Positions 44,705 through 55,395 of a stretch of 64,000 nt of DNA are shown here, piece after piece (position 1 is the stretch's first letter; each line of letters begins with the position of its first letter). Under the pieces are notes generated by a model. The model ran no database searches. It worked only from the letters and a program-made list of their open reading frames with translations, and was not told the DNA's origin. The stretch is from contig NZ_CP116619.1 of NCBI RefSeq assembly GCF_030409055.1, forward strand, positions 2,060,628 through 2,124,627, written 5' to 3'. The position numbers and the translations under genes are program-made. The DNA comes from Trichocoleus desertorum NBK24 (GTDB lineage Bacteria > Cyanobacteriota > Cyanobacteriia > FACHB-46).

Positions 44705-44985
44705 GTTTCCGTGGGTGTTTTAAAGAGCTTTAAAGATTGATAATTCTGGCATCATGTGTAAACACCGATAAAGCGTTGAATTATCTTTTCCTAGCTATCC
44801 CACTGATTTTCTTAAGCTCGAATTTGATTACAAAATTTCATGGCTTAGTTCAATTAATTATTCATTGACAAAGAAAACTAGCTGCTCTCACCGAGAAAAT
44901 ACTGAGCGACCGCAGCACCATAGCTTTAGAAAGTTTTAGAAGACTAAACTACCTTTTGACAAAAATCAAATCTTTACAAAAACAG

Positions 44986-45840
44986 CTATTGATCTTGATA
45001 TCTTGATTGTTGCTCTTGAGCTATCTTGGCCTTGGCTTTTTGCCACAGAGCCTCTAACTCCTCCAAGCTATAGTCGGTTAAGGGGCGATCGCAGACTGAC
45101 TCCACTTGCACAAACCGTTGAATGAAGCGGCGATTGGTGCCTTGCAGCGCTTCCGCCGGATCTAACCCCTGCCAACGAGCAAGGTTGACGATTGTGAATA
45201 ACAAGTCGCCCAGTTCCGACTCTTGATGAGCTTTGTTATCTGTTTGTAGCGCTTCTTGAAACTCGGCTAGTTCTTCGTGGAATTTATCCCACACCCCGTC
45301 GATGCTGTCCCACTCAAACCCAGCGCCTGCTGCTTTCTGAGAAATTTTCATTGCAGCCATCAGAGGCGGTAAGCTCCGAGCATAGTTGCTGAGTTTTTGG
45401 CTCAAAAGAGGCGGCTGAGCAGCAACTTCTTTTTCTTCGTCTTTAATTTGCTCCCAGTTCGCTCGCACTTCCTCAATGCTGTTAACCTCCACATCACCGA
45501 AGACATGAGGATGGCGACGAATTAACTTTTCGCTAATGCCTTGAGCAACTTCCCTTAAGCTAAACTGCCCTTGCTCACTCGCAATCTGTGCTTGAAGGAC
45601 AACTTGCAGCAGTAGATCTCCCAACTCTTCTGCGATCGCCTTTTGATCGCCGCTGCGAATAGCATCTACAGTTTCGTAGGCTTCCTCAATCACATACGGA
45701 ATTAGAGTCTCAGGGGTTTGGGCTAAGTCCCAAGGGCAACCGCCATCGGGCGATCGCAATTTGGCAACCACTTCGATCAGTTGTTGAAGAGCAGTTAAAG
45801 CAGTAGCAGGAAGCGGAACTTGTCCCTCTGGGTGTGACAT
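44986..45840 (-). CDS. mazG: nucleoside triphosphate pyrophosphohydrolase
   Basis: A 284-residue MazG that hydrolyses (d)NTPs to the monophosphate and pyrophosphate, cleaning abnormal nucleotides. It has two MazG domains: GGCPWDLAQTPETLIPYVIE, EAYETVDAI and EELGDLLLQVVLQ in the first, and QESELGDLLFTIVNLARW in the second, with the metal-binding Glu/Asp of EXXD patterns. The ATG at 45840 (MSHPEGQ) is preferred over a TTG four codons earlier. It lies about 40 bp downstream of the DUF2227 gene on the same strand. Confidence 0.93.
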   Translation of the reverse strand: MSHPEGQVPLPATALTALQQLIEVVAKLRSPDGGCPWDLAQTPETLIPYVIEEAYETVDAIRSGDQKAIAEELGDLLLQVVLQAQIASEQGQFSLREVAQGISEKLIRRHPHVFGDVEVNSIEEVRANWEQIKDEEKEVAAQPPLLSQKLSNYARSLPPLMAAMKISQKAAGAGFEWDSIDGVWDKFHEELAEFQEALQTDNKAHQESELGDLLFTIVNLARWQGLDPAEALQGTNRRFIQRFVQVESVCDRPLTDYSLEELEALWQKAKAKIAQEQQSRYQDQ

Positions 45841-45879
45841 GGAGAAAACCAAGACTATTTACCTCAATCTTTACCTTAA

Positions 45880-46515
45880 TCAATCGAGGTGGTTTCTAGG
45901 CTGTGGTTTCGCTGGCATGATTCTAGACTGCGATTTAGCGCGAGTCGCTGATTTTCGTTGGCGCTTTTTAGGCTTAACGGCAAACAGCCCTTTCCAGCCC
46001 TGAGTTTTGTAGCGTTTGTGCGTCGATTTGTAAGTAGAACTCAGCCAATCGCTACAGGAATGACTCAACGCCCCCAGTTCCAAACCCAAGCAGAGTGCCA
46101 TCACTTCTGGGCTGTACTGTAAAACCGACTGTTGAGTGACATGAGTTGCCGTAGGCCAGTCGGGGATGGGGTAGCCAAAACCAGCCGCGATCGCCACGCC
46201 AACTAAACTCCCAGCACTCAACCAAGTCGCCAAATAAAGTAGGCGTAGCCCGGTACCTACGACTGGCCCGTGAGACCAAAAGGAGCGATGGCGCATCATT
46301 TTGCGATAGGGTAGCCAAATCCATCGGAGCCAACCCCACCGTTGATATTGGCGAGAATAAATATCGAGGTCAGGACCAAACATCAGCCCCCCAAACAAAA
46401 AACCACCTGCCACGATTAAGGTGAGGCTACTACTGCGAGTTTGTGCATAGGTCAGCCCTGCTACTAGCGGCAAGCTCCAGAGGGTAATGCGATCGTGGGT
46501 TCGGCCAGAGGGCAT
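45880..46515 (-). CDS. DUF2227-family membrane protein (putative metal-binding)
   Basis: A 211-residue protein with the DUF2227 hallmarks: MPSGRTHDRITLWSLP at the start, FGPDLDIYSRQYQRWGW and YRKMMRHRSFWSHGPVVGT. The His and Asp residues in these segments could bind metal. Hydrophobic helices are at about 12-45, 85-110 and 135-150. The C-terminus is Lys/Arg-rich. Family function is unknown; it is annotated as a metal-binding protein from motifs only. It precedes mazG by about 40 bp, a likely operon. Confidence 0.88.
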   Translation of the reverse strand: MPSGRTHDRITLWSLPLVAGLTYAQTRSSSLTLIVAGGFLFGGLMFGPDLDIYSRQYQRWGWLRWIWLPYRKMMRHRSFWSHGPVVGTGLRLLYLATWLSAGSLVGVAIAAGFGYPIPDWPTATHVTQQSVLQYSPEVMALCLGLELGALSHSCSDWLSSTYKSTHKRYKTQGWKGLFAVKPKKRQRKSATRAKSQSRIMPAKPQPRNHLD

Positions 46516-46570
46516 GAAGGTAAATTACGAAGAAATCCCAAACAATTCGAAAAATTAATCTCAGAAAATA

Positions 46571-46599
46571 TTAACAAGAGCCAGAATGTCTGCTATATT
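46571..46599 (+). promoter_or_regulatory. sigma-70 type promoter of tRNA-Val
   Basis: TTAACA (46571-46576), a 17-bp spacer and TATATT (46594-46599), close to the TTGACA-N17-TATAAT consensus. Transcription would start near 46606, about 29 nt before the tRNA. Confidence 0.65.
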
Positions 46600-46634
46600 T
46601 AATTCTCGTGCCCAACGGAATGGGCGCAGGTTAC

Positions 46635-46706
46635 GGGCGATTAGCTCAACGGTAGAGCGCCTGCCTTACAAGCAGGATGTTACAAGTTCGAATCTTGTAT
46701 CGCCCA
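46635..46706 (+). tRNA. tRNA-Val (anticodon UAC)
   Basis: A 72-nt tRNA. Acceptor GGGCGAT pairs with ATCGCCC, with discriminator A at 46706. The anticodon stem CCTGC/GCAGG closes the loop CTTACAA, giving TAC. The T-arm is ACAAG-TTCGAAT-CTTGT. No encoded CCA. It reads the valine codons GUA and GUG. Confidence 0.95.
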
Positions 46707-46888
46707 TAGATAAAAATTCTTGTATCTCTTATCACCTGCTATCTAGTAGGTTACGTTACTCTGTCTAATTGACTGAGACAGTCTGCGCAGATAGCGGATG
46801 TCTCCACTTGTTATACTCAAGCATCATAGAGCCATCTAAGTTGATTTGCCTTTAACTCAAGGGCAGGATTTTAGACGGCATCGCTTCT

Positions 46889-49111
46889 ATGAGTCATCCT
46901 CCTAAATCTTCCCTACAGAGCCGAGTATCTGCTGAGCCACTGCCAGACTATCCCACTCCACGGGGCTCTAGTTTTGTGGAGTTGCTCGCTTGGTGGCCGC
47001 TACATCGAGCTAAAAATATCCGTCAAAAAATTGGCTGGTCTCATGCCTTAGCCATTGGAGTGGCAGTCGTTGGATCTACGTTTGGTCACTTTTTGGGAGA
47101 CTCCTACGCGAGAGTCGCAAAGCAACAATGGGAAGCGGCTCACCAAGAGGAAAGGCTATTGAGTAGCTTGAATTTGGCAGTTTTAGCTGCCCGTAGTCAC
47201 CAACAACAACTGATTCCTCTCCTCAGAAATCCTCAGAAGTTTGAGCATGAGCATACCCACTTTTTAGGGCATGTGCAGACAATCGATCAACTCATGACAG
47301 AAGTGCAGTCTGCGGTTGTCACTCATACACAGTTTAGTGAAGCGAGTGCTGAGTTAGAAGCTTGGTTGCGTAACTATGACAGCACTCTTGAAGTCTATAC
47401 TGAGCAACTAGATCAGGTATTGAAAGAGATCAATCGCACTGATTTATCAGCAGCCAATGTTTTAGCGGCTCAGCAGTCTCTTCTAGCATTTACTAATAGT
47501 GACGTTGCCTTAGAGGTAGACAGCTTTTCGGACGACCTAAGTCTCCTAATTAAGGATGTCCACGCCAGAGAGGTGAAAGCGGACATCGCTATGCACCGAG
47601 CCGAAGATTTGCGTAGTTTGATTACTTACACCAGCTTGTTGTTGTCAGTTCTACTTGCAACTGTTTTAGCTCTGCGAACCAGCCAAGCGATCGCCCGTCC
47701 GATTGAAGCTGTCACCCAAGTGGCGCAACAAGCGGCTCAAAACTCTCGGTTTGACTTGCAAGCTCCAGTCATGACAGATGACGAAGTAGGCCGATTAGCC
47801 ACGGCTTTCAACAACCTAATTCGTCAGGTGGAGCAGTACACCCAAGACTTAGAACTCAGCCGCCAAACTCTAGAATTACGAGTTGAGGAGCGCACTCATG
47901 AACTGAAACAGACGATTCAAGAGTTGGAGAGTGAAATCACGCTTCGTTGTCAAATTCAAGTTGCCCTCCATCAGGAAAAAGTCGCTCTCCACAAAAGTGA
48001 GCAGCTCTTTCGTTCCTTAAGCGCTTGTTCTCCTGTAGGCATTTTCTTAGCAGATGTGACAGGAGATCTGACCTACGTTAATCCCCATTTACAGCGATTG
48101 GCTGCTTATAATCCTGAAGCTGATCTGGCTGAAGCTAGCTTAAAGTCTAGTTGGATGACTTGGGTGCATTCTGAAGATCGCGATCGCGTCTTTGCAGCTT
48201 GGACTGAGCATACACAACAAGGCTATAGCTATGGAGATGAGTATCGGTTGCAACTGCCCAATGGCAAAATTCGCTGGGTGCAGACGCGATCGTCTCCTTT
48301 GTTTACGGACACAGGTAAACTGCTCGGTCACGTGGGGACCGTTGAAGATGTAACAGAGCAAAAGCAAGCAGAACAAGAGATTCGCCATGCTCTGGAAAAA
48401 GAGCGAGAGCTAAATGAGCTGCGAGCCCGTTTCGTCACCACGGTTTCTCATGAATTTCGCACACCACTCACAGTCATCGTTTCCTCTACCGAATTGGTGC
48501 AGAACTACGAGCACAAAATGACTCAGGAGAAAAAACACCAGCATTTTGGGAAAATCCAGGCTGCCAGCCGACACATCACTCATCTGCTGGATGAGATCCT
48601 GTTTATCAGCCACGCGAGCAGTGGCGAATTGCAGTTTAATCTTGCTCCCATCGATTTAGAGCAGTTTTGCCGCAGTCTATTGGCAGACCTACAGAACGCT
48701 TCATCCTGCTCCCACACCTTGCACTTGAGCTATCAAATTCCTCAAACTTTAGTTTGTCTCGATGAGAAACTATTGCGCTATATCCTGACCAATTTGCTTT
48801 CTAACGCGATTAAATATTCGCCTCAAGCGAAGGACGTGAACTTTGAGATCACCTGTGATGCTCAAACCGTGATCTTCAGCGTGCAAGATCATGGCATTGG
48901 CATTCCGATCGCTGACCAGTTAAACCTGTTTGAAGCGTTTCATCGCGCTAAAAATGCGAGTAATATTCCTGGTGTGGGCCTAGGATTGTCGATCGTCAAG
49001 AGCTGCGTAGACTTACATGGTGGCCGAATCACCGTTGAGAGCAAACCTGAGGTCGGCACTAAATTTACGGTCATGCTGCCGCTGATGTCTCAAGCCCAAG
49101 AGATTTCCTGA
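46889..49111 (+). CDS. membrane sensor histidine kinase (CHASE-like, HAMP, PAS)
   Basis: A 740-residue kinase. Helix 1 (about 50-72, LAIGVAVVGSTFGHFL) and helix 2 (about 250-272, LLLSVLLATVLALRTSQAIA) bracket a helical extracytoplasmic sensor. HAMP, coiled coil and a PAS domain with PAC (RWVQTRSSPLFTDTGKLLGH) follow. The phospho-acceptor His521 is in TVSHEFRTPLTV. The ATPase has the N box NLLSNAIKYSP and the G boxes DHGIGIP and GVGLGLSIV. No receiver domain is fused and no regulator is adjacent. Start ATG at 46889. It is followed 26 bp later by glpK. Confidence 0.95.
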   Translation: MSHPPKSSLQSRVSAEPLPDYPTPRGSSFVELLAWWPLHRAKNIRQKIGWSHALAIGVAVVGSTFGHFLGDSYARVAKQQWEAAHQEERLLSSLNLAVLAARSHQQQLIPLLRNPQKFEHEHTHFLGHVQTIDQLMTEVQSAVVTHTQFSEASAELEAWLRNYDSTLEVYTEQLDQVLKEINRTDLSAANVLAAQQSLLAFTNSDVALEVDSFSDDLSLLIKDVHAREVKADIAMHRAEDLRSLITYTSLLLSVLLATVLALRTSQAIARPIEAVTQVAQQAAQNSRFDLQAPVMTDDEVGRLATAFNNLIRQVEQYTQDLELSRQTLELRVEERTHELKQTIQELESEITLRCQIQVALHQEKVALHKSEQLFRSLSACSPVGIFLADVTGDLTYVNPHLQRLAAYNPEADLAEASLKSSWMTWVHSEDRDRVFAAWTEHTQQGYSYGDEYRLQLPNGKIRWVQTRSSPLFTDTGKLLGHVGTVEDVTEQKQAEQEIRHALEKERELNELRARFVTTVSHEFRTPLTVIVSSTELVQNYEHKMTQEKKHQHFGKIQAASRHITHLLDEILFISHASSGELQFNLAPIDLEQFCRSLLADLQNASSCSHTLHLSYQIPQTLVCLDEKLLRYILTNLLSNAIKYSPQAKDVNFEITCDAQTVIFSVQDHGIGIPIADQLNLFEAFHRAKNASNIPGVGLGLSIVKSCVDLHGGRITVESKPEVGTKFTVMLPLMSQAQEIS

Positions 49112-49137
49112 ATTTCATTTGCAGCTGCGAGCAACTC

Positions 49138-50643
49138 ATGAGCAATCCATCCGCAAATTACATTCTGGCGTTAGACCTGGGTACGACAGGCAATCGCGCC
49201 TTTCTGTTTAACCACGATGGCAAAATTGTGGGGCAAGCTTACAAAGAGCTAACCCAGTACTACCCGCAACCTGGATGGCTAGAGCATGATCCGCAGCAGA
49301 TTTGGCAAGATACCTGCTGGGTGATGCAAAGCGTCGTTCAGCAAGCAGGCATTGCTGCAACTGAAATTACCGCGATCGGTCTCACCGTCCAGCGAGAGAC
49401 TTGTTTGCTGTGGGATAAAACGACTGGGCAACCTTTGCATCCTGCGATCGTGTGGCAAGACCGCCGGACTTCACCCTTCTGCAACGAATTACAAGAGCAA
49501 GGGTACGCTGCCGAAATTTACGATCGCACAGGTTTAGTCATAGATGCATACTTCTCTGCCACAAAAATCAGGTGGCTGTTAGATCATTTGCCGCCAGAGG
49601 TTGATCTCGATCAGGTTTTGGCTGGAACGATTGACACTTGGGTGCTATGGAATTTAACCGGGGGGCGCGTCCATGCTACCGATGATAGTAATGCCAGCCG
49701 CACGATGCTGTTTAACCTGCGATCGCGGCAATGGGACTCTAAGCTCCTCGATATCTTTGGGATTCCTGCCCATCTCTTACCCCCAGTGCAACCTAGCTTG
49801 GGTACGTTTGGGGTCACTGACGCTAAATTATTAGGGGCCGAAATCCCAATTACTGCCATCCTAGGCGATCAACAAGCGGCTTTGTTCGGCCACGGTTGCG
49901 ATCGCGTGGGTTTAATCAAGTGCACTTACGGGACAGGTTGCTTTCTGGTCGCCCATACAGGAGCGGAGATCATGCGATCGCCAGGGCAATTGGTCTCAAC
50001 GGTCGCTTGGACTCGTTCTAGCGAACATGGCGCACCGGAAGTGGGTTATGCGCTCGAAGGCAGCATGTTTACCAGTGGAGCCTGCATTCAGTGGCTACGA
50101 GATGGGCTGAAGCTAATTGAAACTGCGGCTGAAACGGAAGCCATAGCCACCCAAGTCGCGGATAATGGCGGTGTTTATTTTGTGCCTGCTTTTAGCGGTT
50201 TAGGGGCACCCCATTGGGATATGAGTGCCCGTGGCGCGTTCTTCGGCATTACTGGGGGAGTGCAACGAGAGCATTTAGTGCGTTCGGTCCTAGAGGCGAT
50301 CGCCTATCAAGTCAAAGAAGTAGTGCAGGCCGTGGATGCTTGTAGCAGTGCCAAGGTGCAACGGCTCAAAGTGGATGGGGGAGCGTGCGACAACAATTTC
50401 TTGATGCAGTTTCAAGCCGATGTGTTGGGAATTCCCGTAGAGCGGCCTGTTGTCCGAGATGTGACGGTGCAAGGAGTAGCCTTTGCCGCAGGTCTAGCCT
50501 CTGGTTTTTGGCAAGACTATACGGCCCTCGTCAACAGTCGCCAGCGCGATCGTGTATTTGAACCCAGACCAGCCACAGCAGCCCTAGAAAACTTTGTCAC
50601 TTGGCAAAAAGCCGTATCTAGAGCCAAAAATTGGGCCGAGTAG
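49138..50643 (+). CDS. glpK: glycerol kinase
   Basis: A 501-residue FGGY-family kinase that phosphorylates glycerol with ATP. Signatures: the phosphate-binding LDLGTTGNRAFLFNHDG at the start, QRETCLLWDKTTGQPLHPA, VWQDRRT, LGDQQAALFGHGC, KCTYGTGCFLV, and the second domain PAFSGLGAPHWDMSARGAFF with LKVDGGACDNNFLMQFQAD. Glycerol-specific residues (Arg in VQRET, Asp in WQDRRT, Asp of GDQQAA) are present. Start ATG at 49138, following GAGCAACTC. It is unusually paired with a sensor kinase gene, but probably by chance. Confidence 0.96.
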   Translation: MSNPSANYILALDLGTTGNRAFLFNHDGKIVGQAYKELTQYYPQPGWLEHDPQQIWQDTCWVMQSVVQQAGIAATEITAIGLTVQRETCLLWDKTTGQPLHPAIVWQDRRTSPFCNELQEQGYAAEIYDRTGLVIDAYFSATKIRWLLDHLPPEVDLDQVLAGTIDTWVLWNLTGGRVHATDDSNASRTMLFNLRSRQWDSKLLDIFGIPAHLLPPVQPSLGTFGVTDAKLLGAEIPITAILGDQQAALFGHGCDRVGLIKCTYGTGCFLVAHTGAEIMRSPGQLVSTVAWTRSSEHGAPEVGYALEGSMFTSGACIQWLRDGLKLIETAAETEAIATQVADNGGVYFVPAFSGLGAPHWDMSARGAFFGITGGVQREHLVRSVLEAIAYQVKEVVQAVDACSSAKVQRLKVDGGACDNNFLMQFQADVLGIPVERPVVRDVTVQGVAFAAGLASGFWQDYTALVNSRQRDRVFEPRPATAALENFVTWQKAVSRAKNWAE

Positions 50644-50767
50644 CACCATAAGTAGCCCTACAACAAATCCCTCGCCATCATCCGGTAGAACCAGAACATG
50701 ACGAGGGGAAGGGAGATTTACGTAAACAGCAATCCTAGGAAAGGGCGATCGCTGAATTTCGCTCAGC

Positions 50768-51052
50768 CTACTCGCGGTAACCCGTACGGCTAACCACATC
50801 AGGTTCTTGGTAGCGTACAGTTTCTTTGGGCTTGCGGAATAGATTAGCTAGACCCAGCAAACCAATTAGACCCAACCAACCCAAGTTGTTGTTGTCATCT
50901 TTGGTTTCTTGGAAAGGAGTGGTGTCTAGAGTGGGGTTGTTGTTAGGGTTATTGTCAGTCTGAGCGTGGCTAGGGAGGCTCAGGGGAACAACCGCAAGGC
51001 TAGCAGCCAGAACGCCAGCACCAACTAACTTAGATAGAGTCGTCCGTTTCAT
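50768..51052 (-). CDS. WGxxGxxG-type small membrane/exported protein (paralogue 1)
   Basis: A 94-residue protein from the ATG at 51052, which follows AGAGGAATTTTGACT. The N-terminal signal or anchor (KLVGAGVLAASLAVVPLSLP) is followed by an Asn/Asp/Thr-rich linker and the motif LGWLGLIGLLGLANLFRKP, the WGxxGxxG signature, then a polar tail ending RTGYRE. It is probably exported or membrane-linked. Its neighbour at 51262 is a paralogue. Function unknown. Confidence 0.85.
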   Translation of the reverse strand: MKRTTLSKLVGAGVLAASLAVVPLSLPSHAQTDNNPNNNPTLDTTPFQETKDDNNNLGWLGLIGLLGLANLFRKPKETVRYQEPDVVSRTGYRE

Positions 51053-51261
51053 AGTCAAAATTCCTCTGAATACTTCTAGCGAAAGGGTGCAATGCAACGA
51101 AGCAGTTAAATAGTCGAATAAGACGTTTGTGAGAAGCGATGTGAGGAGCGAACGTCTGAGCAAGTTTTAACGAGCGGGGCAGAGAAGGACAGAGCCTTCA
51201 AGTTCCAGACCTTCTCTGGCCCTAGGAAAGAGTCAAACGCCAACTACGACAACTCTACGAA

Positions 51262-51564
51262 TTAGTAGCGAGTACCAGTACGGCTCGCTTCTTCGGGTTC
51301 ACGATAACGAGTTGGCTCTTCATGGCTCTTCTTAGTTAGACCAGCCAAACCAGCCAAACCAAGTAGACCCAACCAACCCCAGTCAAAGTCGCGATCGCCT
51401 TCAGCAGCGGTGTTTGTGTTGTTATAAGTAGCGGTAGTGTCTGTACCTGTTGTGCCTGTAGTACCAGCTTCGGTCTGAGCAGAAGCGGGCACGGTCAGGG
51501 GGAGAGTAGCTAGGCTGAGGCTAAGAACACCAGCACCAACAAACTTAGATAGAGCAGCTTTCAT
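51262..51564 (-). CDS. WGxxGxxG-type small membrane/exported protein (paralogue 2)
   Basis: A 100-residue paralogue of the gene at 50768: same signal-like start (MKAALSKFVGAGVLSLSLAT), a Thr/Gly-rich linker, and FDWGWLGLLGLAGLAGLTKK, then ERTRYREPEEASRTG-like tail. The ATG at 51564 is preceded by GAGAAAAGGAATTTAATC. Both genes lie on the minus strand 209 bp apart, and each probably has its own promoter. The pair may help in envelope or stress biology but nothing is proven. Confidence 0.85.
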   Translation of the reverse strand: MKAALSKFVGAGVLSLSLATLPLTVPASAQTEAGTTGTTGTDTTATYNNTNTAAEGDRDFDWGWLGLLGLAGLAGLTKKSHEEPTRYREPEEASRTGTRY

Positions 51565-52115
51565 GATTAAATTCCTTTTCTCTTGATAGTGTCTGTTAGA
51601 AGCTTTAAGAAACGCTTCAAGGTTTGAATACTGTTCGGTTTAGATGGCACCGATACTCAACAGATTAGGAGATAGCAGCCAGAATCGAATCGCTCTATAG
51701 CTGTAACCTACTCGTTGATCTAACTCCCACTCAAGTAGTAGAAGTTAAGTTACTAGTCAGCCGCAAGAGGCAAAAAAACAGACAACAAATTGCAGTTTTT
51801 AGAGCTTTGATTCACTCTAAATCAGGGGATCGCTGTGCTGGCAACAGTTTCCGAAACAAACACTTTTATTAGGAACGAATTCAGCGACAGGCAAGCTAAA
51901 TCCCCTATAAATATCAGCTAATGCAATCAACAAATCAGGTGTTTTAGGAGCAGCCAAGATTAAATTAGAATTAGCTGAGAATTAGCTGAGAAATCCTCAA
52001 CCATTTAAAGTACTTAAATATCAAAAATATCCCAAAAATATTCGTTCAAGTTTCTCATTTCCAAGGGTCAAAAAAGCTTGTTTGAGCCACTTAAAATTCA
52101 GTTTTTTAACAAAAG
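51565..52115. other. 551-bp intergenic stretch
   Basis: AT-rich gap between the paralogue-2 start and the 3' end of the large sensor kinase, both on the minus strand. Holds the promoter of paralogue 2 near 51590-51660. I see direct AAAATATC-type repeats near 52030 and an imperfect hairpin TCAAACAAGC/TTTTTTGA at about 52070-52087 that could end the kinase transcript. No gene is supported. Confidence 0.45.
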
Positions 52116-55100
52116 TTAATGTTTCAATCTGGGATGCTGCTGAATCGGAATTTGCACGATGAATTCTGCCCCCTCTCCTAGCGTGGAAACACAACGGAAC
52201 TGCCCTTGATGCTTCTCTACGACAATCTGATAGCTAATTGACAGGCCCAATCCTGTCCCTTTCCCCACCGCTTTGGTCGTGAAAAAGGGATCAAATAGCC
52301 GCTTTTGAGTTGCCTCCGGCATACCTGGGCCATTGTCCCTAATGCGAATCATGACTTGATCGGGTGCGACAACAGCCGTGCTGATCCAGATTGTGGGGAG
52401 TGGCGTGGGAGAGTCTGGAGTTGGCGTATCGTTCAGAAGCTCAATTTCACGGCGAGTTTCTAGGGCATCGATCGCATTTGCCAGCAGGTTCATGAATACT
52501 TGGTTCAATTGGCCCGCGTAGCAGTTGACCGAAGGCAAATCACCATAGTTTTTAATCACCTCAATGCCCAGATAGCCTGGTCTAGACCGCAGTTGATTCT
52601 GCAAGATGACCAAGGTGCTGTCTAAGCCTTGATGAATATCTACAGGCTTCATTTCCGCTTCGTCTAGGCGAGAGAAGTTTCTCAGGGAGAGGACAATCTG
52701 ACGAATCCGCTCGGCTCCCACCTGCATAGAAGCGAGAATTCGAGTAAAGTCTTCCCCCAAAAACTCCAAGTCTATTTCTTGGATAGTGGCTTCAATAGCT
52801 GGGACAGGTTGAGGATAGTGGCTTTGGTACAGGTGGAGCAGTTGAAACAGATCCTGAAGATACTGCTTGGCATGAGTTAGGTTGCCGTAGATAAAGTTAA
52901 TCGGGTTATTGATTTCGTGGGCAACGCCTGCCACCAGTTGACCCAAACTCGACATTTTCTCGCTTTGTACGAGTTGGGCCTGAGTTTGCTGTAGCTCCTG
53001 TAAAGCTTGCTGAAGTTGCTGAACTTTCTCGCGATATTGCGCTTCCGACTGCCGCAAAGCTGCTTCAGCTCGTTTACGCTCTGTGATGTTCTCAATCATG
53101 CCGAGGCTATAGGAAGCACTGCCTTGCTGGTCTCGAATTAAAGTAGCAGTGAGATTGGCCCAAACGACCTCTTGAGTTTGCTTCAGGTAGCGCTTCTCGA
53201 TTTGATAACTCGCGATCGCCCCAGCCACCATTTGCTCAAACAAGCGCAAGTCTTTAGTGAGGTCGGCGGGGTGAGTAATTTCTTGGAATGAACGCTGGGT
53301 CAAATCCTCTGCTTCATACATCAGCATTTTGCAGAATGTCTTGTTCACTTGGACTAACTGTTCATCTTCCAAGCTGGCGATCGCCATGCCAATGGGAGCG
53401 TCCTCAAAAATACGACGAAAGCGCTCCTCTGTTTTCTGAATTTGACCAAACAAACGAGCATTCTCTAGAGCGATCGCAATCTGACCTGCCAGGGTTTTGA
53501 AGGTGTCGAGATCGATGGCGCTAAAGTGATCCGCATAAGCATCTTGAATATTGAGAATACCAAGCAGACTCCCACGCGCGACGAGTGGAACGGCAGCTTC
53601 CGCACCCATTAACAACGGGGTAGCATTGGCTCCGGTGCAGGTTCTACTGGCTCTGGATTCCGCAACCGCTAACTGCTGGCTCCGAGCCGCACGAGCCACC
53701 AAGCTATCTGAGCAATCTAAAGCAATACTAATCTCACGATGAGCAGACCAAGACCCATCGGCTCCACTAGCCCCCGCTTGCCGACTCAGTTGTTGGGTGT
53801 TTGGCTCCAAAAGATAAATCTGAACATGGTGCAAGTTGAAACGAGTTTGCAGCAAGGTCACTGCTTCTTGCAAAAGCAACTCAGGATCGAGAATCGCTTT
53901 TGATAGCTCACTGACGGCAAAGGTAACATGTTGGCTCGCCTCCAGCTCGTGGGTGCGTTCTTCCAGCCCTTGCAGCAGTTTGCCCACTTGCTCTGCCATC
54001 GCATTGAAGTTAGTTGCGAGGCTACCGATTTCATCTTTAGAGGTGATCTGGACGCGGGCGTTAAGCTGACCTGAGGTAAACTGAGCCACTCGTTGCGCTA
54101 GATGTACTAGAGGTTTGGCTAACCATTGAGCCATTGCGATCGCCATAGCCACAACAGCGATCGCGATCAAAATTGCTAATCTCTGCGCCACCCGCACTTG
54201 AGCATAGATGGGTGCCAAAAAAGCGTTCTGGGGCTGTGCGAAAATGACAAACCAGGGTTGAGTTCTGAGTCGAACCGCCGCAACGGCGCTGGGCTGATGA
54301 TTAACTGCCGCCAGCTCTGTAGTGAAATAAGTGGGAGGACAAGTTCTAACCGCTTTGCAGGTGATCTGATTCAGCCCTCGCTCAAAGGCAGGTAAGTCAG
54401 TAGCCAGTTCTGTAGCGGGTCGCTTGGGCAAACGCCCTTCTTGCCTCAAGGTTTCAAGCTTCTCTGCTGGTAGAGGAACCACAGACTTAAACACCAATTC
54501 TGGGGCAATGCCATGCGCTAGACGGATGTGGTTTTCATCCAGCAGCACTGGAAATGATTGAGTCCCTGCTAATCCATTATTTTGCCCCACTAATTGCTGG
54601 ATCGCTGCCGCGTTGTAACGCACTGCCAACACGCCGACGATCGCACCCTTAGCATTGCGTACCGGGCTACTGAAGTAGAGACTAACAAAGTTATCGCTAC
54701 CCAACCGCATGGGCGAAGCGTAAGGAAACCCAGTCTGCAAAGGTTGCCGCACATAGTCATCATTGGCTTGGTTGCGCCCCACACTCGCTAGATTGGTATC
54801 AAGCACACTGCGACCTTGGCGATCGAACAACGTGTAAGACAAGATATTGAGCGAATCTCGTTGAGTTAGGGTGCGTAAAGTAGCAGCCACTTCAGCGTTA
54901 GAAGCACTGTTGCGACGCTCTTTGACAGGCAAACTGAGGTATTGAGCTAAATCGGGTAATTGGGCATCCACTCGCACCACATCTAAGTTGGCTGTTACAA
55001 AGGCATCAAGCGTCAGAGCCGTTTGACTAGCTGCGGCGTACAAGGCTTGATTCGCGTTATTCGTCAGCATCACTTGAGCAGTATGCTTGTTGAGCCAAGA

Positions 55101-55184
55101 CAGGAGCAGCAATGAAATCAGCGCGACTCCTAGAAAAGCCAAAATCAGTTTGGTGCGAAGAGAAGAGAATGAGAACTGCCGCAC
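52116..55184 (-). CDS. large membrane sensor histidine kinase (dCache, HAMP, GAF, PAS)
   Basis: A 1022-residue kinase. Helix 1 at 12-27 and helix 2 at about 335-350 enclose a double-Cache extracytoplasmic domain ([40 protein letters not shown]). Then HAMP ([20 protein letters not shown]), a GAF domain, a PAS domain ([20 protein letters not shown]), a coiled coil and the HisKA box [20 protein letters not shown]. The ATPase has [17 protein letters not shown] and [12 protein letters not shown]. It senses a small ligand outside and probably another inside. No response regulator is adjacent. Start ATG at 55184. Confidence 0.95.
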   Translation of the reverse strand: MRQFSFSSLRTKLILAFLGVALISLLLLSWLNKHTAQVMLTNNANQALYAAASQTALTLDAFVTANLDVVRVDAQLPDLAQYLSLPVKERRNSASNAEVAATLRTLTQRDSLNILSYTLFDRQGRSVLDTNLASVGRNQANDDYVRQPLQTGFPYASPMRLGSDNFVSLYFSSPVRNAKGAIVGVLAVRYNAAAIQQLVGQNNGLAGTQSFPVLLDENHIRLAHGIAPELVFKSVVPLPAEKLETLRQEGRLPKRPATELATDLPAFERGLNQITCKAVRTCPPTYFTTELAAVNHQPSAVAAVRLRTQPWFVIFAQPQNAFLAPIYAQVRVAQRLAILIAIAVVAMAIAMAQWLAKPLVHLAQRVAQFTSGQLNARVQITSKDEIGSLATNFNAMAEQVGKLLQGLEERTHELEASQHVTFAVSELSKAILDPELLLQEAVTLLQTRFNLHHVQIYLLEPNTQQLSRQAGASGADGSWSAHREISIALDCSDSLVARAARSQQLAVAESRASRTCTGANATPLLMGAEAAVPLVARGSLLGILNIQDAYADHFSAIDLDTFKTLAGQIAIALENARLFGQIQKTEERFRRIFEDAPIGMAIASLEDEQLVQVNKTFCKMLMYEAEDLTQRSFQEITHPADLTKDLRLFEQMVAGAIASYQIEKRYLKQTQEVVWANLTATLIRDQQGSASYSLGMIENITERKRAEAALRQSEAQYREKVQQLQQALQELQQTQAQLVQSEKMSSLGQLVAGVAHEINNPINFIYGNLTHAKQYLQDLFQLLHLYQSHYPQPVPAIEATIQEIDLEFLGEDFTRILASMQVGAERIRQIVLSLRNFSRLDEAEMKPVDIHQGLDSTLVILQNQLRSRPGYLGIEVIKNYGDLPSVNCYAGQLNQVFMNLLANAIDALETRREIELLNDTPTPDSPTPLPTIWISTAVVAPDQVMIRIRDNGPGMPEATQKRLFDPFFTTKAVGKGTGLGLSISYQIVVEKHQGQFRCVSTLGEGAEFIVQIPIQQHPRLKH

Positions 55185-55395
55185 AGTGATCGACTTCCTG
55201 CAAATTGTTTGAAGCTATGGGAGGGTAGGAGATGCCCTGCTTTAATGCTCACTCAGAAATTGCCCAGAAAGTCGTTAAGAATTAGCAGTTTGGGGGACAG
55301 AAACCCCCGACAACAAAATCCTGAGAATTTTGGGTGCCTATCATCCTACTGTGCAAAACTATCAAACCGGGAAAGTTGCAAGGTGCTACTTGGCT

